Of a stretch of 7,771 nt of DNA, positions 1-7,771 are shown in pieces. Numbering within the stretch: the stretch's first letter is position 1; each line of letters starts with the position of its first letter. This stretch comes from Candidatus Dormiibacterota bacterium (GTDB lineage Bacteria; Chloroflexota; Dormibacteria; Aeolococcales; Aeolococcaceae). A model generated the notes under the pieces. It was given only the letters and a program-made list of their open reading frames with translations. It was not told the DNA's origin and searched no databases. The position numbers and the translations under genes were made by a program. The DNA is taken from contig JAFALX010000213.1 of assembly GCA_019234035.1 (NCBI GenBank), positions 1-7,771 on the forward strand, read 5' to 3'.

Positions 1-29
1 GCGGCAACGGCGTAAAATGGGGATGACAC

Positions 30-2213
<2,184 letters not shown>

Positions 2214-2248
2214 ACCGTGGCGGCACTCGCCGCCATCGATACGAATGG

Positions 2249-2276
2249 AAGGGCCCTGGCCGTCGCCGGGGCCCTT
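2249..2276 (+). terminator. Rho-independent-like terminator of katG
   Basis: AAGGGCCC (2249-2256) and GGGCCCTT (2269-2276) are perfect inverted repeats. The stem extends inward by four more pairs, including one G-T, to a four-base CGTC loop, giving about 12 pairs. It lies 35 bases after the katG stop. The tract after the stem (GTTCGTG) has few T residues, as is common for terminators in high-GC Actinobacteria. Confidence 0.8.
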
Positions 2277-2302
2277 GTTCGTGCATGCGTGAGTGCACTG
2301 CG

Positions 2303-2340
2303 CTCACATCGTTTGGAGCGTTAGCGCCGTCCGATGTGAG
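2303..2340. repeat. Inverted repeat with 9-bp perfect arms
   Basis: CTCACATCG (2303-2311) is the exact reverse complement of CGATGTGAG (2332-2340). The 20-base centre can itself fold: GGAGC (2315-2319) against GCGCC (2324-2328) gives four pairs around one A-G mismatch, with a GTTA loop. No T-tract follows on either side, so a simple terminator is unlikely. It lies between the katG terminator and the predicted hydrolase promoter. It could be an operator, a structured RNA end or a repeat family member; the sequence alone does not decide. Confidence 0.55.
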
Positions 2341-2347
2341 GAGTATC

Positions 2348-2361
2348 GGACCACGTGGTCC
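2348..2361. promoter_or_regulatory. Perfect 14-bp palindrome, candidate operator
   Basis: GGACCACGTGGTCC is a perfect palindrome centred on CACGTG. It ends five bases before the TTGAGA of a plausible promoter, which is a usual place for an activator or repressor site of a dimeric regulator. The cognate protein is not evident in the window. It differs from the chromosomal parS consensus, which shares only the CACGTG core. Confidence 0.5.
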
Positions 2362-2366
2362 TTAAC

Positions 2367-2395
2367 TTGAGATGACGCCCGCCTCGGTGTAACGT
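2367..2395 (+). promoter_or_regulatory. Predicted sigma-70-like promoter of the hydrolase gene
   Basis: TTGAGA (2367-2372) is followed after exactly 17 bases by TAACGT (2390-2395), which fits the actinobacterial TANNNT -10 pattern. A start about seven bases further on would leave a leader of roughly 100 bases before the GTG at 2506. That leader holds a 7-bp direct repeat ACGTTGT (2431-2437 and 2443-2449) and possible pairing of GAGGAG (2416-2421) with CTCCTC (2450-2455). This is a motif match only. Confidence 0.4.
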
Positions 2396-2491
2396 TCGTT
2401 TCAGGAGTTCGTCGAGAGGAGGGCGCGGACACGTTGTTGCAGACGTTGTCTCCTCGTCGTCGGCTGGCGCACAGACAGTCACGCAACAGCT

Positions 2492-2500
2492 GAGGGGGAG
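2492..2500 (+). promoter_or_regulatory. Ribosome binding site supporting the GTG start at 2506
   Basis: GAGGGGGAG lies five bases before GTG at 2506. It is the only strong purine-rich Shine-Dalgarno-like run near the beginning of this reading frame and fixes the non-ATG start. Confidence 0.65.
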
Positions 2501-2505
2501 AGACC

Positions 2506-3723
2506 GTGATCGTTCTCGTGACCATCCATGGCATCGGGTTCCAGCAGGCGCCGAGCTCGAAGGTGGCGCAGGACGGATACGCCGACGCGCTCCACGCGGC
2601 GCTCGCGCAGCAGCTGCCGAAGGGCATGCTCGGTGACGACCCCGACCGCCCGAACGGGGGTGCCGTCTACGTGGAGAGCAGCTGGCCCGCGGCCAGCAAC
2701 CAGACAGAACCAGGCCTCGCGCGGCTGGGGACGTGGCAGGGGAACACCGTCGTGATCGAAGGTCAGCCGCTGGTCGGCGATCAGGCGGGCGTTGCGCACG
2801 TCGCGCTCGTCTACTCGCGCCTGCAGGAGCAGAGTGAGGACACCATCGCGCTGCTGGACCTCGGCCTGCTCGGGGCCCCGGCCGTGAGCCACTACGCGAC
2901 CGTCGGAAGCATCATTCGCATGGCGTTTCAGGACGTCCGCGCGATGCACGCCAAGCCGGGTCCGAGCACTCCGAGCCTGAGCCCGCGGGAGACCAAGCCC
3001 GAGCACACGAGTGTGTTCAGCCGTCTCTTCCATCACCCGGCGGCGTCGGATCCGACACCGGCGAACGCCGAGCCGACGAGCACGTTCCGCCAGGTCCAGG
3101 ACGACATCGCGGCGTATGTCGTCCGCAACGAGCACCGCGAACGAGTTCGCGCCTTCGTCCGCGACGCGATCAGCCGGATCATGGCGCGTCCCGACGTCGA
3201 CGGCGTGATCGTCAACGGCCACAGCAACGGCTGCGTCATGACGTTCGATTTCCTCGCCGCCATGTCCCCGCCCCAGGCGCCGAAGGTGCGTGCGGTCGTG
3301 ACGTCCGGATGCCCGCTGCGGAAGTACGTCGACTTCATGGATTGGGGCACCGACGCGCGCAGCTTCGGCCTGGTTCGCGCCGGCAGCTGGACCAACTTCT
3401 ACGACGAGGCCGACCCGGTTGCGGATCCGATGCAACCGGACGCCACGTGGAAGCGCACCGACTCCGATCCGGGCGGCCCCGGGCTGTTCGTGCACTACAA
3501 TCCGCAGACCGGCGAGCGGGCGAACGTGGCGGTCAGCGACGTCAAGGTCGACAACGTGGGGGCCGGCGTCGGTGGTGGTCTTCCCGCACACAACTACTGG
3601 GACAACGTCCATGAGTTCGTGGCGCCGCTGGCAGGAATCATCACGAAGGCCACGGGCGACCAGGTCGGGCTGAACGGTGCCGCAGCCGTGCGGCCTGCAG
3701 CTGCCGGAGCGCCCTCCAACTAG
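2506..3723 (+). CDS. Alpha/beta-hydrolase-like serine hydrolase
   Basis: A 405-residue protein with the marks of an alpha/beta-hydrolase. VTIHGIG near residues 5-11 fits strand 1 and the oxyanion-hole turn. GHSNG (238-242) is a GxSxG nucleophile elbow with Ser240. Asp303 in YDEADPV is the likely acid and His362 in AHNYWDN the likely base, with His369 as an alternative. The substrate is not recognisable; esterase or lipase-like activity is an inference from the fold. Residues about 145-195 are rich in Pro, Ser and Thr and look like a flexible insertion between strand 1 and the nucleophile elbow. There is no signal peptide, because the protein begins directly with the first beta strand, so a cytoplasmic location is likely. 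The C-terminal 20 residues are Ala/Gly-rich. GTG start with a good ribosome binding site at 2492-2500. It has its own predicted promoter and converges on the PLP enzyme gene with 36 bases between the stops; no clear terminator is visible in that gap. Confidence 0.8.
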   Translation: MIVLVTIHGIGFQQAPSSKVAQDGYADALHAALAQQLPKGMLGDDPDRPNGGAVYVESSWPAASNQTEPGLARLGTWQGNTVVIEGQPLVGDQAGVAHVALVYSRLQEQSEDTIALLDLGLLGAPAVSHYATVGSIIRMAFQDVRAMHAKPGPSTPSLSPRETKPEHTSVFSRLFHHPAASDPTPANAEPTSTFRQVQDDIAAYVVRNEHRERVRAFVRDAISRIMARPDVDGVIVNGHSNGCVMTFDFLAAMSPPQAPKVRAVVTSGCPLRKYVDFMDWGTDARSFGLVRAGSWTNFYDEADPVADPMQPDATWKRTDSDPGGPGLFVHYNPQTGERANVAVSDVKVDNVGAGVGGGLPAHNYWDNVHEFVAPLAGIITKATGDQVGLNGAAAVRPAAAGAPSN

Positions 3724-3759
3724 GTCGCGCCCAGGTTCCGCTTCTTCTCCGGCTGCGAG

Positions 3760-5157
<1,398 letters not shown>

Positions 5158-5163
5158 GTGCCA

Positions 5164-5170
5164 CTCCTCT
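5164..5170 (-). promoter_or_regulatory. Ribosome binding site of the PLP enzyme gene
   Basis: On the minus strand AGAGGAG stands six bases before the ATG (5157-5155). It is a near-perfect Shine-Dalgarno sequence and fixes this start. Confidence 0.75.
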
Positions 5171-5213
5171 CCATCAGAACCGCCTGTGCAGCCTCACCAT
5201 CATGGGCGAATAC

Positions 5214-5226
5214 GCGGCGCTGCCGC
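5214..5226 (-). other. Small GC hairpin after the TPR gene
   Basis: GCGGC and GCCGC form a perfect 5-bp inverted repeat with a three-base loop, 17 bases past the TPR gene stop in the direction of transcription. A GCGGCGC copy recurs at 5229-5235, so alternative pairings exist. There is no T-tract. It may weakly attenuate transcription between the TPR gene and the PLP enzyme gene, or may be a by-product of high GC. Confidence 0.2.
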
Positions 5227-5243
5227 ACGCGGCGCGACCGCCG

Positions 5244-6266
5244 TCAGCCGGGGTGCGCCGGCGCGGCAACCTCCTGCCACGACATGGCTGCGCCGGCCGT
5301 CCACGCGCGCGCAAAGCCGTCCTCGCCGAGGGCATCCGCCGACATCCGCCGGGTGCGTTCGAACACCGGCGCCTCATCGGGCGGCCACCCGGCGCCCTGC
5401 TCCTCGACCATCCGCTCGGCGAGGCCGAGCAGGGCTGCGGCCCGGGCCATGTCACCGGACTGCGCCTCTATGGCCGCCAGCTGGTTGAAGGAGTAGGGGA
5501 TCGACCAGACGTCCTCCTGCTGCGTCTGGATGTCGAGCGCCTGCTGGAGGAGGTCGCGAGCGTCCGCGATGTTGCCCAGCTGCCGCTCGACCGCGCTGAG
5601 GTTGGTGCACTCTGCGGCGACCAGTCGCAGAGAGCCCGCCTCGCGCTCGAGCTCGAGACGCTGCTGCATGAGGTCGCGTGCCCGCTCCAGGTCACCGGTC
5701 ATCTGCGCGGCAACGCTGAGCACATGAATCGCGCTGGAGCGCCCCCGCGTCTCAGTCGCCGATGCCGCGACATCCAACGCGCTTTGGCACAGCGAGCGGG
5801 CTTCGGCGAAATCGCCGTTGCGAAGCGAAATCCGCGCGAGCCCGGTGAGCGCCAGCGCCTCGAGGTTGGTCGCGGTGAGCTGTCGCGCCAGCTGCACTGA
5901 TTCGTCGAACGCCGCCCGCGCGGCGGTGTCGTCGCCCTGCCAGAACGCGAGCATCCCCAGGCTGAACAATGCGCGTGCCCGGCTCGGGTCACTGAGACCG
6001 CCGGTGCCGACCACGCGGGCGAACATCACACGGCCCTCGTCGATGCGCCCGGCCGACACCCAGTACCGCTCGAGGGCGACCGCGAGCCGCTCGGCGTCGT
6101 CGGCCCGGTGGTTCGCCAGAAGCCAGTCGGCCGCCGCCTCGAGATGGGCATAGGCGTCGTCGATGCGAGCCCGCCAGACGTGCGCATCGACACCATCCAG
6201 CCCGGCCGACGCCTGCTCGGCAACCTCGATCTGCGCGAGCGCTTCCACACCTTCCACGATCCCCAC
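5244..6266 (-). CDS. TPR-repeat protein, isolated regulator-type superhelix
   Basis: A 340-residue, almost fully helical protein with about five TPR-like helix pairs (roughly 94-127, 134-168, 177-205, 214-248 and 254-287), marked by recurring patterns such as GDFAEARSLCQSAL and GNIADARDLLQQAL. Residues 1-85 resemble the segment after the winged-helix part of large LuxR/SARP/AAA-type regulators (compare the HLEAAADWLL and RYWVSAGRIDEGR wording). The end (APVFERTRRM, then FARAWTAGAAMSWQEVAA) resembles the usual C-terminus of those proteins. No Walker motifs, no helix-turn-helix, no signal peptide and no membrane segment were seen. A protein-protein interaction role is inferred. The GTG at 6264-6266 is the first possible start after an in-frame stop (TGA at 6305-6303) but has no clear ribosome binding site. 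GTG at 6255-6257, after GTGGGG, is a good alternative, and GTG at 6246-6248 is also possible. The gene is divergent from parA across 116 bases. Confidence 0.8.
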   Translation of the reverse strand: MGIVEGVEALAQIEVAEQASAGLDGVDAHVWRARIDDAYAHLEAAADWLLANHRADDAERLAVALERYWVSAGRIDEGRVMFARVVGTGGLSDPSRARALFSLGMLAFWQGDDTAARAAFDESVQLARQLTATNLEALALTGLARISLRNGDFAEARSLCQSALDVAASATETRGRSSAIHVLSVAAQMTGDLERARDLMQQRLELEREAGSLRLVAAECTNLSAVERQLGNIADARDLLQQALDIQTQQEDVWSIPYSFNQLAAIEAQSGDMARAAALLGLAERMVEEQGAGWPPDEAPVFERTRRMSADALGEDGFARAWTAGAAMSWQEVAAPAHPG

Positions 6267-6312
6267 TAGTTCTACAGGACAGTGAAGATGCCGCGCTCGG
6301 CGTCAGCCGTGG

Positions 6313-6327
6313 CCGGGCACAGCCCGG
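6313..6327. promoter_or_regulatory. Inverted repeat in the divergent TPR/parA gap
   Basis: CCGGGC (6313-6318) and GCCCGG (6322-6327) are perfect 6-bp arms around ACA. The gap 6267-6382 holds the control signals for both divergent genes. A -10-like TACCAT (6341-6346) begins 14 bases downstream of the repeat, facing parA, without a clear -35. The repeat could be an operator, but short GC palindromes are common by chance at this base composition. Confidence 0.3.
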
Positions 6328-6372
6328 GGGCGGCGATCTCTACCATAGGTGCGTCGCCGTCAGTGCGTTTGC

Positions 6373-6379
6373 GGGGAGG
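6373..6379 (+). promoter_or_regulatory. Ribosome binding site of the parA-like gene
   Basis: GGGGAGG ends three bases before GTG at 6383. The spacing is short, but this start gives exactly the usual ParA N-terminus, with the Walker A loop beginning at residue 9. The next in-frame GTG (6398) would remove the first beta strand. Confidence 0.55.
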
Positions 6380-6382
6380 CTC

Positions 6383-6982
6383 GTGCGCCTGAGCGTCGTG
6401 AATCTGAAAGGGGGCACCGGCAAGACGGTGACCGCCGTGCATCTCGCGGCCGGTCTCGCGCGCCAGGGCCGCACGCTGCTCGTCGACGCCGACCCGCAGG
6501 GATCTGCGCTGTCGTGGTCCGAGGAGGCGGCCGACCTCCCGTGCTCCGTCGTCAGCCTCCCCGTGCGTGATCTGCCGAAGCGTCTGCCGCCGCTGCTGCA
6601 GGGAATCGATCACGCGGTGATCGATACACCGCCCGGCGACCGTGTGATCGTGCGCGGCGCCGTTGCCGCGTCGGAGACCGCGATCGTACCCATGCCCACC
6701 AGCATCATGGATCTCGACCGCCTGCGCCCGACGCTCGACCTGATCGAGGAGGTTGAGGCGTTGACGCCGGTGCGCGTGTTCGTCCTGCTGACGCGGGTGC
6801 GCACGGCCACCAAGAGTGCGCATGTGACACGCGAGGTGCTCGAGGAGCTCGGCATCGCGCTGCTCGACAACCAGATCCCGCTGCGCGAGAACCTCAACGC
6901 GAGCTTCGGCACTGTTCCTGGCGACGATGGTCCGTACACTGCGGTGCTCGACGAGTTGCGGGCACGGGAGGTGGCAGCATGA
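6383..6982 (+). CDS. Short ParA/MinD-type Walker ATPase
   Basis: A 199-residue ParA-superfamily ATPase. Proteins of this family bind DNA or membrane in an ATP-dependent way and position plasmids, chromosomes or protein cargo. The deviant Walker A KGGTGKT (9-15) has both the signature Lys9 and catalytic Lys14. LLVDADPQGS (32-41) is the Walker A' with Asp35 and Asp37, and VIDTPP (79-84) is the Walker B with Asp81. The region LLDNQIPLRENLNASFG (160-176) fits the C-terminal part of plasmid-type and orphan ParA proteins. There is no N-terminal helix-turn-helix, so it is the short form, which generally does not regulate its own promoter through such a domain. No C-terminal amphipathic MinD-type helix is evident. 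The stop overlaps the next start by ATGA (6979-6982), so the two are probably translationally coupled. No parB-like gene and no parS-type site were seen. Chromosomal cargo positioning or plasmid-style partition are both open. Confidence 0.93.
   Translation: MRLSVVNLKGGTGKTVTAVHLAAGLARQGRTLLVDADPQGSALSWSEEAADLPCSVVSLPVRDLPKRLPPLLQGIDHAVIDTPPGDRVIVRGAVAASETAIVPMPTSIMDLDRLRPTLDLIEEVEALTPVRVFVLLTRVRTATKSAHVTREVLEELGIALLDNQIPLRENLNASFGTVPGDDGPYTAVLDELRAREVAA
6966..6971 (+). promoter_or_regulatory. Ribosome binding site of the small charged gene
   Basis: GGGAGG lies inside the end of the parA-like gene, seven bases before the ATG at 6979. It is well placed and supports real translation of the small gene as well as coupling to parA. 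Confidence 0.65.
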
Positions 6983-7329
6983 CGCGGCGGGCTCGGACAG
7001 ATCTGCGCGATCGCATGCAGCGGGTGGCGGCCAAGCCTGCGACGCACCCCGATACGCCCAAGCGTTCGCGTGCGGCGTCGACCCGCCGTCCGGCGGCGGC
7101 GGCCAGGCGCCGCGCACCCGAGCCGGTCGAGCTCGACGACGAGCCCGAGCTCGAGATCGACGAGGACCCCGAGCCCGGCCTCGAGATCCGACCGACGCCG
7201 ACGAGCCGTTCCCGTCTCGAGACACTCGTCGCCTGGGCGCAGTGGGAGCTGATGTCAGTGCCGCGCGAGCGGTTGCACTACCTCAAGCGGCTCCTCGCGG
7301 GCGACGGCGCGAGCAGGCACGACGACTAG
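6979..7329 (+). CDS. Small charged protein coupled to the ParA-like ATPase
   Basis: A 116-residue protein that I do not recognise. Its layout is striking. Residues 1-48 are strongly basic, with many Arg/Lys plus Ala/Pro, and probably disordered. Residues 51-70 are strongly acidic, made of two similar units (EPELEI and EPGLEI). Residues 77-107 (SRSRLETLVAWAQWEL and on to YLKRLLAG) look like one or two helices with Trp86 and Trp89. There is no signal peptide or membrane segment. Overlap with the ATPase gene by ATGA and a good ribosome binding site suggest co-production. Small, charged partners that stimulate or link the ATPase are usual for ParA systems (ParB/ParG/McdB-like in role), so a partner or cargo-adaptor role is inferred, not shown. 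The basic tail could bind nucleic acid or activate the ATPase. It converges with the phosphoesterase gene, with only five bases between the stops. Confidence 0.75.
   Translation: MTRRARTDLRDRMQRVAAKPATHPDTPKRSRAASTRRPAAAARRRAPEPVELDDEPELEIDEDPEPGLEIRPTPTSRSRLETLVAWAQWELMSVPRERLHYLKRLLAGDGASRHDD
7141..7188 (+). repeat. Imperfect 18-bp direct repeat inside the small charged gene
   Basis: GAGCCCGAGCTCGAGATC (7141-7158) recurs as GAGCCCGGCCTCGAGATC (7171-7188), 16 of 18 bases identical with a 30-base period. It encodes the duplicated acidic units EPELEI and EPGLEI. The period keeps the frame, so it reads as a small internal duplication in the coding region. Confidence 0.6.
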
Positions 7330-7334
7330 AGCTG

Positions 7335-7771
7335 CTAGGTCGCCGCGCCGACCCCAGCTGACCGGGAGCGGCCGTGGTGCCGGTCCGAGCGGTGACGCGT
7401 CAGCGTGAACGTGTCGAACTCGGTGTAGCTCGAGCTGGGGGATCCCTTCACTCCGCTGTTGGGATTGACAGGATCCGCCCCGCTGACGTGCAGGTAGGTC
7501 ACGCGAATGCGCGTCGTGTCTTCGTCGTCGTCGCCGGGATCGACGTCGAACACCGCGATGCCGTATCCGGTGGACGGGTCGCGCAGCGCCGACCACACCG
7601 CGTCCTCACGTGCGTCCGCGCCCGGACGCACGTACACGCCCGGCGTCGAGCTCAGCACGGGTGCGTTGTGCTTCGTGAAGATCTTTGCCTCGGTCGTGCC
7701 GGTCGCGCTGTCGAACCCGTACTCGTCGAGCGGCGCACTGGTGCCGCCACCGCCAAGGATCAGGTGGATCG
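7335..7771 (-). CDS. Probable metallophosphoesterase, C-terminal part (cut by the window)
   Basis: The frame is open from the stop at 7335-7337 to the right edge, giving about 145 residues of the C-terminus. The true start lies outside; the GTG at 7656-7658 is only an internal valine. The visible part begins IHLILGGGGTSAPLDEYG, continues with YVRPGADAREDAVWSAL and GYGIAVFDVDPG, then a beta-rich stretch and a basic tail (RHRSDRHHGRSRS) before the stop. The Gly-rich HLILGGGGT and the GxGIAVFDVDPG strand resemble the end of actinobacterial secreted metallophosphoesterases of the calcineurin/purple-acid-phosphatase type. This is from memory of the wording, and the metal-binding motifs would lie outside the window. 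If correct it would be an exported hydrolase of phosphate esters. It is convergent with the parA unit. A weak 5-bp hairpin (7338-7353) overlaps its last codons. Confidence 0.6.
   Translation of the reverse strand, partial: IHLILGGGGTSAPLDEYGFDSATGTTEAKIFTKHNAPVLSSTPGVYVRPGADAREDAVWSALRDPSTGYGIAVFDVDPGDDDEDTTRIRVTYLHVSGADPVNPNSGVKGSPSSSYTEFDTFTLTRHRSDRHHGRSRSAGVGAAT

Noticed and set aside
1..29. Possible tail of an upstream furA-like gene (a frame ending in TAA at 13-15, another in TGA at 24-26, a third in TGA at 38-40)
   Set aside because: Too few bases to recognise any protein; the furA-katG order is common in Actinobacteria but cannot be shown here.
2348..2361. parS-type centromere site for the ParA system
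   Set aside because: Only the central CACGTG agrees with the parS consensus; the flanks differ, and the site is 4 kb from parA beside another gene's promoter.
2479..3612. Minus-strand open frame of 377 residues opposite the hydrolase gene
   Set aside because: It is rich in Arg, Val and His without a domain, runs through the plus-strand ribosome binding site, and is explained by GC-rich codon bias on the other strand.
3724..3759. Terminator between the convergent hydrolase and PLP enzyme genes
   Set aside because: No convincing inverted repeat or T-tract is visible in these 36 bases.
6272..7225. Minus-strand open frame of 317 residues opposite the parA-like gene
   Set aside because: Low-complexity Arg-rich translation; the opposite strand has complete ParA motifs and good ribosome binding sites.
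7338..7353. Bidirectional terminator formed by GGTCG and CGACC
   Set aside because: Only five base pairs, no T-tract on either strand, and it overlaps the last codons of the phosphoesterase gene.
7656..7658. GTG start for a 107-residue gene on the minus strand
   Set aside because: The same frame stays open without a stop to the window edge, and the upstream residues continue the same family wording, so this is an internal valine.

Overview
The window is GC-rich (well above 60% by eye), uses GTG starts in at least three genes and packs genes tightly. It carries a KatG close to actinobacterial enzymes. I infer a high-GC actinobacterium, possibly in the Microbacteriaceae; the family assignment is a guess from KatG wording and overall style, not a computed result. 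No transposase, integrase, tRNA, rRNA, CRISPR array or phage gene is visible.

Left part (1-3723, plus strand): a complete katG (30-2213) ends in a strong GC-rich hairpin terminator (2249-2276). A 292-base gap follows, rich in inverted repeats: a 9-bp-arm hairpin (2303-2340), a perfect 14-bp palindrome (2348-2361) and a plausible promoter (2367-2395). The gap leads into an alpha/beta-hydrolase-like gene (2506-3723) with a GHSNG nucleophile elbow and a recognisable Asp and His.

Middle part (3760-6266, minus strand): a group II PLP-dependent decarboxylase-like enzyme (3760-5157) lies tail to tail with the hydrolase. Upstream of it on the same strand, 86 bases away, is a protein made almost wholly of TPR helices (5244-6266). 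It resembles the C-terminal superhelix of large LuxR/SARP/AAA-type regulators but has no ATPase or DNA-binding part.

Right part (6383-7771): a short ParA-type ATPase (6383-6982) overlaps by ATGA a small gene for a strongly charged protein with a basic tail, an acidic middle and a C-terminal helix (6979-7329). The two look like one translationally coupled unit: an ATPase and its small partner or adaptor. This pair, divergent from the TPR gene across a 116-base gap with a small inverted repeat, is the best candidate here for an undescribed system. The window ends inside the C-terminal part of a probable metallophosphoesterase on the minus strand (7335 to beyond 7771), whose stop lies 5 bases from the stop of the small gene.

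How the genes work together: only parA plus its small neighbour show clear coupling. KatG detoxifies peroxide and looks like an independent unit. The others share no evident pathway, and joint function should not be assumed from adjacency.
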